In this document: positions 43,242 to 52,661 of the stretch, in pieces
Position numbering within the stretch: position 1 is the first letter of the stretch
Layout of the letters: the number at the start of each line of letters is the position of its first letter
Notes under the pieces: model-generated
Told to the model about the DNA's origin: nothing
The model's input: the letters and a program-made list of their open reading frames with translations, nothing else
Database searches by the model: none
Position numbers and translations under genes: made by a program
NCBI RefSeq assembly: GCF_001583495.1
Contig: NZ_LQAQ01000018.1
Coordinates: 124,001 to 188,000 of the forward strand
Source of the DNA: Flammeovirga sp. SJP92
GTDB taxonomy: Bacteria > Bacteroidota > Bacteroidia > Cytophagales > Flammeovirgaceae
DNA length: 64,000 nucleotides
Reading direction: 5' to 3'

Positions 43242-44849
43242 CTAGTATCCTTTATTCTGAACTAAGTTAGGGTTTGCACCAATCTCAGCAGAAGGGATTG
43301 GGTACACTTCATATCTTTCATCAACGTTAGTCAAACCACCTGCTGCAGTCTGGCTTCCTTTGAATGGCCAAGTTTGAACAACAGTTCCTCTAGTGAACGT
43401 GTTGAATCTTCTTAAATCTTGGCGTCTATGTCCTTCCCAGTATAACTCTCTTGCTCTTTCTTTTAATAATACTTCTGCAGAAACCGCAGGAACAGACTCA
43501 ACTGAACGTCCTGCTCTTTCCCATAGTGTTCTGATGTTTCTATTATTTGCAGCACCATTCATTCTCCACTCAATCTCAGTTTGCATTAACAATGCATCAG
43601 CAACACGGAATACAGGGTAGTTAGTCTCTGCATAAGTAGCATGACCTTGAACTCCTTTTGAGTTTACATTTCTGAACTTAGTTACTTGAACACCTTGGTT
43701 AAACTCCATAAAGTTTACAATGTCTGCCATTTCATTACCATCACCATCTTTGTGTATGAAGAATAATGCTCTATCATCAGTTAAGCCACCGAAGTAATCT
43801 CTTAATGTAGAAGTTGATCTGTTACCACCCCAACCTGGAGCACCCATCATATCTCTATCCATATCACCACCTGTTGCAGCATTGATAATATATGTCATAC
43901 CGCCCCAAGTTCTTGTTTGGTCACCGAAGTAGTTGATTGAGAAAATGATTTCCTTATACTCTTCATAATTATCCATTACGAATAACGATTGGTATGCTGA
44001 AACATCATTCTTTGCAGTATTAGAAATTGCATAATTGTTTACAACAAGATCAGTATATTTTTTAGCTTCATCTAAGTGAGCTTCGTTAATATAAACCTCA
44101 GCATTTAAGTATACTTTCGCCAATAACATATATGCTACACCTTTGTTCGCTTGACCAAACAAACTTGAAGAAACGTCTACTAAGTGATGATCATTCGCAT
44201 CATCAATAATATATTTCAATTCAGTAGTAATGTAATCAAACAATTCTCTACCACCTTGTTTACCCCAAGGCATTGGAAGGTCTGAACCTACAGCATTTTC
44301 TTCTGTTACTTTCGGCACACCATTACCATATAAATCTAATGCATGCCAGTAAGAGTATGCTCTTAAGAAACGAGCCTCCGCTACTTGTCTTGTTAGATCA
44401 AATTCAGCACCTTCACAGTCTCTGATAAACTGGTTTGCTAAAGAAATTTGGTAAATGATTCTGTAGTAAAGAGCCTCGTTTAATGTGTTAGACGTTGTCC
44501 AAGACATTGTAGACATATCTGGTTGACCTGGGTCAGTCCAGCAGTTGATTGCTTCGTCAGTCGGTAATTCCTGAGCTTCCCAATATCTACGAAGATATTG
44601 AGAGGCTCCTTCATCGATACCACCTAAATCACCATTACCATCAGGTCCTTGCTGACCAGTTACTGCATAACCTGCGTATAACTTTGCCAAACCCTGATTG
44701 TAATCCTCAACTGTTTGATACACTTTATCTTTAGTATCCACATTTGGATCTACTGGAGTTGTGTCCAACTGGTGCAAGCATGATGTAAACGTAGTAGTCG
44801 CTACAATCAGTGCCGGTGCAATATATTTTTTTAATGAATTTAAGTTCAT
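43242..44849 (-). CDS. SusD/RagB-family glycan-binding lipoprotein (locus 2)
   Basis: 535 aa with a lipoprotein signal (IAPALIVATTTFTSC, Cys about 24). Family sequences are 'YQTVEDYNQGLAKLYAGYAV', 'EARFLRAYSYWHALDLYGNG' with PKVTEENA, 'RVADALLMQTEIEWRMNG' and 'LYWEGHRRQDLRRFNTFTRG'. It pairs with the SusC protein encoded 23 bases upstream and hands glycan to it. Its close SusE neighbour suggests an alpha-glucan ligand. Confidence 0.93.
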   Translation of the reverse strand: MNLNSLKKYIAPALIVATTTFTSCLHQLDTTPVDPNVDTKDKVYQTVEDYNQGLAKLYAGYAVTGQQGPDGNGDLGGIDEGASQYLRRYWEAQELPTDEAINCWTDPGQPDMSTMSWTTSNTLNEALYYRIIYQISLANQFIRDCEGAEFDLTRQVAEARFLRAYSYWHALDLYGNGVPKVTEENAVGSDLPMPWGKQGGRELFDYITTELKYIIDDANDHHLVDVSSSLFGQANKGVAYMLLAKVYLNAEVYINEAHLDEAKKYTDLVVNNYAISNTAKNDVSAYQSLFVMDNYEEYKEIIFSINYFGDQTRTWGGMTYIINAATGGDMDRDMMGAPGWGGNRSTSTLRDYFGGLTDDRALFFIHKDGDGNEMADIVNFMEFNQGVQVTKFRNVNSKGVQGHATYAETNYPVFRVADALLMQTEIEWRMNGAANNRNIRTLWERAGRSVESVPAVSAEVLLKERARELYWEGHRRQDLRRFNTFTRGTVVQTWPFKGSQTAAGGLTNVDERYEVYPIPSAEIGANPNLVQNKGY

Positions 44850-44872
44850 CTTAATTTCTAATTAATCGGTTA

Positions 44873-47800
44873 TTAAAAGTTCACGTTGAAACCTAACATG
44901 TAAGTAGTTGGTCTTGGATACATATTGTTATCAATACCACCTTGAATCTCTGGGTCAACACCCTTGTAGCTTGAGAATACAAATGGGTTATTCACTGTAC
45001 CAAATACTCTTACACTTGAGTTACTTCCCCATAAGTTATTGAAGTTGTAACCTACCATAATGTTATCGATTCTCAAAAAGTTAGCATCTTGAATGTAGTA
45101 ATCAGAGTGTAACTGATTAGCTTGGAATCCTGTATTATAAATATCAGTCGTTACGTTGTTAGTGTTGTTGTTCGCAGGTACATACAATTGGTTGTAAGCC
45201 GAGTTGTTTGAATCAACGTTGTTGTATACTTGAGCACCAAACTGTGCACGGCCTGCAAGACTGAATTCCCAGTTTTTGTACATTACACGAGTTGTAAAAC
45301 CAAAGTATACGTTTGCCATTGGATCACCTGCAATGTATTTATCTCTGTCATCAATAATGCCGTCTCCGTTTCTATCTACATAAGCACCTTCAATTGGCTT
45401 ACCATTGTCATCGTAAATTTGCTCATATACTAAGAATGAATAAGGAGTGTAACCTACTCTGTGGATTTGGATTGTTTCACCAGTACCACCAGAAATACCA
45501 CCTACTTTCACACCTTCGTAATCAGGATCGTCTACAGTAGTCAACTTCGTAATTTTCGAGTCGTTCCAAGTCATGTTAACACCGAAGTCCCAGTGGAAAT
45601 CTTGCTTTTGGATCACTTTGTAATTCAATGATAATTCAAAACCTTTGTTTTCCATTGAACCTACGTTTGTTAACAACATGTTAGTCAAGTTAGAACCACC
45701 AGGAACAGGGATTACGTTCAATAAGTCATCTGTTACTCTGTAGTATGCTTCTGCTGAACCTGTCAATCTATCATTGAAGAAACCGAAGTCTAAACCAACG
45801 TTGTAAGTAGTTGTTTGCTCCCATTTAATGTTTTCATCATAACCTTCAGGACGAGTAGTGTTGATATATTCCCACTGACCTGTTTGAGGGTTGTAGAAAC
45901 CATATCTTGAGTATTCGTCACCTCTTGTATAAACATTCATGTAAGGATAATCACCTTGTCCGATATTTTGCTGACCTGTTACACCAACACCTGCTCTTAA
46001 TTTCAAATCAGAAACGAAGTTTACTGATTGCATCCAAGATTCCTCTTTGATTTTCCAAGCTAATGCTAATGAAGGGAAAGTACCCCATCTGTTATTAGGA
46101 GAGAAGCGAGATGTACCATCTTGACGAACAGTAACAGTAGCCATATACTTATTGTTGAAAGTATAGTTTGCTCTACCAAAGAATGACATTAAGTAATACT
46201 CAGTAGCCCAAGGTTGGTTTTTCATTTCATAACCGTAACCGTTTTGTTCAACTGTAGTACCTTCTTGGTAGAAGTGTTGCCAAGAATAACCACCCATTAC
46301 ATCAAACTTATGCTTACCAATTTCTTTGTTGTATTGTGCGAATAAGTCTAATAATTCATTTCTTTTCTCTTGTGTGTAATCTGAAACAAAACCACCTTTT
46401 TGCTCAATGCCTGAAGGTGCATTGTTCTCGTTCCATGAAGTTTCAATTCCTTCATATACACCACCTTGTGCAGATGAGTAATCATAACCAGCATTTACTT
46501 TTAATACTAGGTCTTCAAAACCGTGGATTTTATAATCAATCTGAGCGTTACCAATACTTCTGTTTACATTTGAAGTATTTGAATTTTGATTAATCATCGC
46601 CATTGGGTTAGAAGGAGCATTTACTGATCTTCCTGACATTGGATCATCAGAGTTTGTCCAAGTATGATATCCACCATATTGTGGGTATCTGCTGTCATAA
46701 ATAGGCTGTGTAGGATCATAAGCAACAGCACTACCAATTGCACCTGTATTACCAAACTTGTTGTTTACAAACATACCTTTGATGGATGCATTTACTGACA
46801 AGTGGTCATCTAAGAACTTAGGAGAAACGTTTAAGTTTAATGTAGTACGATCCATTGATGAACCTTTCAAAGTACCATTATCTAAAGTATAACCAGCTGA
46901 AGCACGGTAAGGTAACCAACCTTTCACATTACCAGATACACCTACGTTGTGGTCAGTAGATACTGAAGTATTGAATACTTCTTCTTGCCAGTCAGTGCTT
47001 GCTGAACCTAGTAAATGCTCACCTGGTCTACCCGACATAATTTCTCTGTATTGATCTGCTGATAATACGTCAACTTGATTGTTTAATGTATTTACTGAAA
47101 CTGAACCGTTGTAGCTTACATTGATAGTTGATTCATTAGTAGAACCTTTCTTTGTAGTAATGATGATTACACCATTTGATGCTCTTGAACCGTAAATTGC
47201 TGTTGCAGAAGCATCCTTCAATACTGTCATTGACTCAATATCCGCTGGGTTAATTGCATTCAATGGGTTTCTCATACCTGAAATACCATCTGAATCTACT
47301 GGCACACCATCAATTACGATTAATGGGTCATTTGAAGCTGTAAGTGATGAACCACCACGAATACGGATTGTTGAACCTGAACCAGGAGCACCACCACCTG
47401 TAGTAATCTGAACACCAGCAACCTTACCTTGTAATAACCCTTGAGGTGAGTTGATTGCACCTTTATTAAAACCATCAGCAGTAATTGCTTCAACTGAACC
47501 AGTTGCGTCTTTCTTAGTCGTACTACCGTAACCAATAACTAGTACCTCATCTAATTGCTCTGCATCTACATCCATTGGAACGTCAATCACTTGCTGAGAA
47601 CCAATTACAATATCTTTCGTTACATAACCAATATAACTAAATGATAAAATTTCATCTGTAGATGAGACATTTAAGATATACTGCCCATCAAAGTTGGTTG
47701 TTGTACCTTGAGTAGTACCTTTAATAATGACAGCTACACCAGGAAGTGGCGTCCCGTTTTCATCTACTACAGTACCTTTAATAGACTTTTCCTGTGCAAA

Positions 47801-47884
47801 TACTAGGCTACTACCTAAAGTAAAGAGCATACACAAGAGGGTACAAACAAAATGCTTGTTTGTAAAACGTAATTTTACATTCAT
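44873..47884 (-). CDS. SusC/RagA-family TonB-dependent outer-membrane transporter (locus 2)
   Basis: 1003 aa. Signal peptide (LCMLFTLGSSLVFAQ), CarboxypepD_reg-like domain ('IKGTVVDENGTPLPGVAVII', about 35-110), plug ('LDEVLVIGYGSTTKKDATGS', 'PLIVIDGVPVDSDGISGMRN', 'IYGSRASNGVIIITTKKG') and barrel ending 'MYPRPTTYMLGFNVNF'. It is the first gene of an operon with SusD and SusE but no enzyme, so it relies on hydrolases encoded elsewhere, perhaps the GH97 of locus 1. Confidence 0.94.
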   Translation of the reverse strand: MNVKLRFTNKHFVCTLLCMLFTLGSSLVFAQEKSIKGTVVDENGTPLPGVAVIIKGTTQGTTTNFDGQYILNVSSTDEILSFSYIGYVTKDIVIGSQQVIDVPMDVDAEQLDEVLVIGYGSTTKKDATGSVEAITADGFNKGAINSPQGLLQGKVAGVQITTGGGAPGSGSTIRIRGGSSLTASNDPLIVIDGVPVDSDGISGMRNPLNAINPADIESMTVLKDASATAIYGSRASNGVIIITTKKGSTNESTINVSYNGSVSVNTLNNQVDVLSADQYREIMSGRPGEHLLGSASTDWQEEVFNTSVSTDHNVGVSGNVKGWLPYRASAGYTLDNGTLKGSSMDRTTLNLNVSPKFLDDHLSVNASIKGMFVNNKFGNTGAIGSAVAYDPTQPIYDSRYPQYGGYHTWTNSDDPMSGRSVNAPSNPMAMINQNSNTSNVNRSIGNAQIDYKIHGFEDLVLKVNAGYDYSSAQGGVYEGIETSWNENNAPSGIEQKGGFVSDYTQEKRNELLDLFAQYNKEIGKHKFDVMGGYSWQHFYQEGTTVEQNGYGYEMKNQPWATEYYLMSFFGRANYTFNNKYMATVTVRQDGTSRFSPNNRWGTFPSLALAWKIKEESWMQSVNFVSDLKLRAGVGVTGQQNIGQGDYPYMNVYTRGDEYSRYGFYNPQTGQWEYINTTRPEGYDENIKWEQTTTYNVGLDFGFFNDRLTGSAEAYYRVTDDLLNVIPVPGGSNLTNMLLTNVGSMENKGFELSLNYKVIQKQDFHWDFGVNMTWNDSKITKLTTVDDPDYEGVKVGGISGGTGETIQIHRVGYTPYSFLVYEQIYDDNGKPIEGAYVDRNGDGIIDDRDKYIAGDPMANVYFGFTTRVMYKNWEFSLAGRAQFGAQVYNNVDSNNSAYNQLYVPANNNTNNVTTDIYNTGFQANQLHSDYYIQDANFLRIDNIMVGYNFNNLWGSNSSVRVFGTVNNPFVFSSYKGVDPEIQGGIDNNMYPRPTTYMLGFNVNF

Positions 47885-48542
47885 AACTAAACAGTTAAAA
47901 TTGATTGCTTTTTATTTTTTAAATAATGCGTAAGCGAGTCAAGGTGAAAAATATCACTTTTCTACCAAGCTCTAAAAAAAATTAGGTCTGACTTTTTATG
48001 GATTCTTAATAATAAGTTTAACAAATTTCTTTTTTTATTTCATCATTCCATCATTGCTTAAAAATTTACAAGTGCAATATAAACACTTTAAGGATCAGAA
48101 TATGATTAATTTTTTATAAATAAAAATCTTAAATTTAACACAGATAATATATATAACAATCTCAATTACCTATTTTAATCCCTAAACTCTTTGTTTTATG
48201 TTAAAATTTACAAAGCAAACGGTTGTTGGTCATGTTAATTTTAAGTTAAATGAAATGAGTCATTTTAACTTCTGTAGAATGTTTTTTGGATTTTATTGAG
48301 ATATTAACACTCATATTTTAATTAAAAATCATTCGAGAATTTCCGAAATCGGTTGCTGAGAAAAATGTTTATATTATTACATATAACCAAACAAAATAAA
48401 ATCCCTCTACAAAAATGTAACAACGTTAACTTTTGTAGAGGGATTTTTGAAAAAATTGAACTATTCTAACTTAAAAACTCTTATTTTTTATAATAGAAAT
48501 TTATAAGGGTTCTTTTCTGGCTTTTAAAGACTTTTATAGGTT
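47885..48542. other. Long regulatory gap upstream of the second SusC gene
   Basis: 658 bases without a gene. It contains an inverted repeat AAGTTAAATGA/TCATTTTAACTT (48243-48253 and 48260-48271), which could be an operator, and the DsbA-like gene's terminator (48399-48446). No consensus -7 box for SusC was found, so the promoter may depend on an activator. Confidence 0.5.
48399..48446 (-). terminator. Terminator of the DsbA-like gene
   Basis: AAATCCCTCTACAAAA pairs exactly with TTTTGTAGAGGGATTT (16 bp). The minus strand continues TATTTTGTTTGG. Confidence 0.75.
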
Positions 48543-49166
48543 TTAGAGCGTATGTCCATAGACTTTATCTACCATCTCATCTCCATCAAAATAACCCGCC
48601 GCTAATTCAATTATCTCTCCTCCTGTTTTTTCAAGTACCAAAGATGGAAACCCCTTTGCTAGATGACGGGCTTTATTAATTTCTGTAATCGTATCTTTTT
48701 GATCTTCTTCTGCTCCCCAGGAATCCATAAATTTGGTAATATCTATGTCTAAATTTTTCAAAAGGGTTAAGTAAGTTTTAAAGTCATCAAAACGTTGTCC
48801 GAAATAAAACTGTGCCTTCTGCAATTCTGAAATAAAGGCAAGGGTCTTTTCTGGAGCATTCTTTTTTATCCATGTAATTGCCAATGCAGGCTCAAAGCTA
48901 GAAAAAGTATACGTTTCATCTTGTGCCAACTCATAAAACTCCGTACTTACTAGTGCACCTGTTTTTTGTTCCATTACAGGTGAATGCTGTTTCATAAACT
49001 GATAGGTTTGTGTACCTCCTTTTGGAGCTTGTTCACCGATCCACATTCCTCCTACAAGAAATTCAAATTGAATTTCATCTTTATATGCATCGTAAACTTT
49101 CTGAATATTCTTGCTATTACCATAGCACCACCCACATTGTGGATCCATTATGTATATAATTTTCAT
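48543..49166 (-). CDS. DsbA-family (FrnE-like) thioredoxin-fold protein
   Basis: 207 aa. The redox motif is C11-G-W-C14 in 'YIMDPQCGWCYGNS', followed by an inserted helical domain and the cis-Pro region 'AKGFPSLVLEKTGGEI'. There is no signal peptide, so it acts in the cytoplasm, like FrnE-type DsbA relatives linked to oxidative stress. It is a single gene. Confidence 0.85.
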   Translation of the reverse strand: MKIIYIMDPQCGWCYGNSKNIQKVYDAYKDEIQFEFLVGGMWIGEQAPKGGTQTYQFMKQHSPVMEQKTGALVSTEFYELAQDETYTFSSFEPALAITWIKKNAPEKTLAFISELQKAQFYFGQRFDDFKTYLTLLKNLDIDITKFMDSWGAEEDQKDTITEINKARHLAKGFPSLVLEKTGGEIIELAAGYFDGDEMVDKVYGHTL

Positions 49167-49415
49167 CCTATTTTTATTGTTTGAACAAATATTGATTATT
49201 TTTTAGTATAAAAAAATAGTTCACCTTATTCAAAAAGTGAACTACTAAAAAATATGGGCTAATTACCTTTATATTTTTTTGATGTTTAATTTCTTCTGGT
49301 AATGATTCTAGTTTATCAAACACAAGATAACATTATATACTTTATTATTTCACTCTCAATTATCGTATTAGTTTAAAAACTTCATTTAATCCAAATGAAT
49401 ACCATTAATTGAAAA

Positions 49416-50312
49416 CTATTTTTGAGCTACAATTTCAATAAGTGCTCTATCACCTATACACTTTATCCTGTATTGTTGTCCAAACATCATTGGCGTATTA
49501 GGAGTGTCATGTCCTGCTGCAACATCAGTAATAACAGGTACATCCACTTTTTCCTTAACCATTCTATTAATACTTAATGGAAAAAAGGGTTCTTCTTCGT
49601 CTGGTATATTAGAAAACTGTCCTAAGATAATTGCTTTAACTCCCTTCAAAGCACCACTTCTTTTAAGATGAGTTAAATAACGGTCTATCTGATAGGGCTT
49701 TTCTCCAATCTCTTCCAGAAATAGAATTTTATTTTCAGTATTCAATTCAGTATAAGTAGCAATCTGATCTGCCAAAAGACATAAATTTCCTCCCACAATT
49801 TCTCCCTCAATAATCTGATCACTGAATTTCTCATTGACTTCTCCCTTAATACAAGGAAATTCATCATAAAAAAGAATACCTTTTAATTGACTTATACTAA
49901 CCTCTAGTTCCTTATTAGAAAACTGTCCAACCATGGGAGCATGCAATGATGGAAAACCAAGATTGTTGATACAGGTATGAAGTGCTGTAACATCCGAAAA
50001 ACCAATGATGAGTTTAGGATGATCAATAAATTTTGCCCAATCAATTCTATCAATAATTCGAGTAAGTCCATATCCTCCTCTTGCCATAAATATTGCCTTG
50101 ACTTCAGGATCATCCAATGCCATCTGTAGCTTTCCAATTCTTCTACTATCAGCTCCGGCAAGACTACCCCATTCAGCAGCCCATTCTTGATCATTAGGCA
50201 CTATCAATCCCCACTCTCTTAATATCTCTATACCTTGAAGTGTTGCTTCCACATCCACTTTTCCAGAACTTGCCACCACAGCCACTTTATCTCCTCGCTT
50301 TAAAGTCATCAT
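49416..50312 (-). CDS. LD-carboxypeptidase (peptidase S66, LdcA-like)
   Basis: 298 aa. It removes the terminal D-Ala from tetrapeptides during peptidoglycan recycling in the cytoplasm. Motifs are 'KVAVVASSGKVD' at the N-terminus, 'IFMARGGYGLTRIIDRIDW', the nucleophile in 'LIIGFSDVTALH', the Glu in 'LFLEEIGEKPYQIDRYL' and the His in 'AAGHDTPNTPMMFG'. The Ser-Glu-His triad is complete. No signal peptide is present, as expected. Confidence 0.9.
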   Translation of the reverse strand: MMTLKRGDKVAVVASSGKVDVEATLQGIEILREWGLIVPNDQEWAAEWGSLAGADSRRIGKLQMALDDPEVKAIFMARGGYGLTRIIDRIDWAKFIDHPKLIIGFSDVTALHTCINNLGFPSLHAPMVGQFSNKELEVSISQLKGILFYDEFPCIKGEVNEKFSDQIIEGEIVGGNLCLLADQIATYTELNTENKILFLEEIGEKPYQIDRYLTHLKRSGALKGVKAIILGQFSNIPDEEEPFFPLSINRMVKEKVDVPVITDVAAGHDTPNTPMMFGQQYRIKCIGDRALIEIVAQK

Positions 50313-50496
50313 ATATTACTACCTGTTAATAGTTTAAGCCAAAGTGAATGTTAGAAACCCAATTGAGAATAATGGAGACCTCAAACGTACCCTTTGCACT
50401 TTCTTTGATTCTACTAAAAATAACAATTACTGACTATATTCATTATTATTCAAGGTCAAACTTCTCTTTCCGTCTTATTTTATCTTTTAAAAAAAC

Positions 50497-50528
50497 AAAG
50501 GCTGACTCCAAAAATGGAATCAGCCTTT
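50497..50528 (-). terminator. Terminator of the gene at 50553-51161
   Basis: AAAGGCTGA pairs with TCAGCCTTT, with TCC/GGA inside. The minus strand continues with a T-tract. Confidence 0.75.
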
Positions 50529-50552
50529 AACGTAACAAACAAGGGTATTACA

Positions 50553-51161
50553 CTAAAACATTGTAATTGTCTCAGTATAAGTCACATCATTTTCAACAAC
50601 ATTCAAAATAAATTGACTGACACCCAAAGTTCTTAAATCTATATTTGTAATGGCATTTTCTCCTGACAGAAAAGATGTTTCATACAACAACTCGTCATCT
50701 CCGTTTGGAGATTTAAATACTAAGTTTACATTTTCTGATAAAACGTTTGTTGTTTCTACTTTCATCATTTGTCCATTCATTCTTACAACAATTCCTCTGT
50801 TTCTTGTTTGAATTGAATAATCTCTTAATGAAATTCTTTTAGATTTAGAAAGTTTAAACTCTCTTCTTACAACTTTATCTTCAAAAGACATTTTGAAAGT
50901 ATATGTTCCTTTTTCTAAAATTGCTAAATCAATATTTTCAATTTTATCTGCATTTACAACGAAATTCTCTTCCATGTATTCGTTACCTTCATCATCAATA
51001 ATTTCGATTTTAACATCTTTATTATCTTGAATTTGAGAAGAAAAATTAATGGATACAATCGACTTTTTTACAGAGATTGAATACGAAAGGTCATTAGCAA
51101 TAGCTGTAAAAGAAAGAACATTTAGTATTAGCGTTGTGATTAATATTGTTAATTTTTTCAT
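50553..51161 (-). CDS. Secreted hypothetical beta-rich protein
   Basis: About 202 aa from MKKLTILITTLILNVLSFTA, a signal peptide; a frame three residues longer starts at 51170. The mature part is a run of beta strands with Ig-like character ('VKIEIIDDEGNEYMEENFVV', 'KGTYTFKMSFEDKVVRREFK', 'GVSQFILNVVENDVTYTETI'). It resembles small secreted Bacteroidota proteins with two Ig/T9SS-like sandwich domains, but I cannot name the family. It is monocistronic. Confidence 0.6.
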   Translation of the reverse strand: MKKLTILITTLILNVLSFTAIANDLSYSISVKKSIVSINFSSQIQDNKDVKIEIIDDEGNEYMEENFVVNADKIENIDLAILEKGTYTFKMSFEDKVVRREFKLSKSKRISLRDYSIQTRNRGIVVRMNGQMMKVETTNVLSENVNLVFKSPNGDDELLYETSFLSGENAITNIDLRTLGVSQFILNVVENDVTYTETITMF

Positions 51162-51511
51162 GTCTAGCAAAAAGTTTAAATAATATTTAGTTCAAAAGTT
51201 TGTACCGTAAAGATAGCAATAGTAGTCAATGTAAAACATGCTAAATAACATATTTTGCAAAATATTCTACTGAAAAATCAATTAAACGTAAAACAAACAA
51301 TTATTAATTGTACTTTAAAAAGGAGAAAAAGTATTATTTAATGATGTATTTTGAACACTTTTTAAAGATCATTTTGGAGCTACAAATCAATATTTTACGA
51401 TTTATCAAAAGTAAAATCGAGAAAAAAGCATTTACTGTTGCTTTGGAAAAAACATTATATATATTACAACAGTACTAGATCAAATCATAAACCATCCAAC
51501 TTTTCAATCTA
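51162..51511. other. Divergent intergenic region
   Basis: 350 AT-rich bases between the secreted unknown (-) and the first YwqK-like gene (+). Both promoters must lie here; no strong -7 box, repeat or hairpin is visible. Confidence 0.5.
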
Positions 51512-52561
51512 ATGAAATTTGTATGTCTAATTCTTCTCTTATTCACATCCTCTTTGTCAGTGACTGCCCAAAAAAGAGTTTATTATAATAACGATTTACA
51601 GGAAGTACCCTCTTCCTCACCCGAGAAAAAATATTATAGTGAATATGAGTTTATGGAGGTGAACCAAGATGGATATTATCAACATAGTTTGTATGACCTT
51701 AACGGTCAATTGGCAAAACAATTTCTCACTGAAGGGTCATCAATATTAAGCAAGCAATTTGGGGTATTTACATCTTACTATACAAACGGGCAAATAGAGT
51801 CTAAAGGGAATTTTATTGTCGGAAAAAAAGCTGGAACTTGGAAGCTCTTTTATAATAATGGTAGCTTAAAAGAGGTCGGGCAATATGAAAATGATATTAA
51901 AGTTGGCACTTGGAAAAGATTTTACAAAAATGGACAACTACAATACACTTATACAGATAGTTACACTTCTGAAAGTCAATATGTAAAGAGAGTTTATGAA
52001 AATGCATGGAACACTTCTGGACAGCAGACACTTTCTGATCAAACTGGAACCATCAAATATTACAATGAAAAGAGGAAATGTACTGAAGAAGGAGAATTGA
52101 AAGGAGGAAAAAAAGAAGGAAACTGGATTGGGATATATGAAAATGGCCAAAAATATTATGAGGAAAAGTATGAGGCTGATTCTTTAATCAATGGAATAAG
52201 CTGGGATAAGAATAATCAAAAATATGAATATAACACTTTAATGATTGAAGCTTATCCAGAAATTGGTTATAGAAAGTTTGATAAGAAGTTTTACAATAAA
52301 TTTCAAGCCAAGTATCTTACAAAAAATATTTTCAATAATAGCTATACTTATGCAGAAAAGCTTTTCCTTGTTTTTGATATTAATCTAGATGGATCTATTA
52401 CTAACATTCACTTTTTAAACCCTCAACTTCCAAGTGTGAATAACGCCGCCAAGAATACTTTATTAGAATTAAAAAAATGGGTTCCTGCAGTTGAAAGAGG
52501 ACAAAAAGTTCCATCTACATTTGTTCTCCCAATTGAATTATTTTCGAGCGACGAATATTAA
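51512..52561 (+). CDS. MORN_2 (YwqK-like) repeat protein with TonB-C-like domain, copy 1
   Basis: 349 aa with a signal peptide (LILLLFTSSLSVTAQ). Residues about 75-225 hold MORN_2-type repeats ('YYTNGQIESKGNFIVGKKAG', 'FYNNGSLKEVGQYENDIKVG', 'YKNGQLQYTY', 'IYENGQKYYEEKY'). The C-terminus ('AAKNTLLELKKWVPAVERGQ', 'VPSTFVLPIELF') resembles the TonB C-terminal domain. It is probably periplasmic or surface-bound. Databases often call such proteins YwqK antitoxins, which does not fit an exported protein. Copy 2 follows 100 bases downstream. Confidence 0.75.
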   Translation: MKFVCLILLLFTSSLSVTAQKRVYYNNDLQEVPSSSPEKKYYSEYEFMEVNQDGYYQHSLYDLNGQLAKQFLTEGSSILSKQFGVFTSYYTNGQIESKGNFIVGKKAGTWKLFYNNGSLKEVGQYENDIKVGTWKRFYKNGQLQYTYTDSYTSESQYVKRVYENAWNTSGQQTLSDQTGTIKYYNEKRKCTEEGELKGGKKEGNWIGIYENGQKYYEEKYEADSLINGISWDKNNQKYEYNTLMIEAYPEIGYRKFDKKFYNKFQAKYLTKNIFNNSYTYAEKLFLVFDINLDGSITNIHFLNPQLPSVNNAAKNTLLELKKWVPAVERGQKVPSTFVLPIELFSSDEY

Positions 52562-52661
52562 CCCGCAGTTGCATTTCTGTATAACATAGTCTTGGATTGG
52601 TCTAAATATTACTTTACTTTTAGCGTTTACAAAAGTATTTTTTTTATAAGCAAACCACCTA

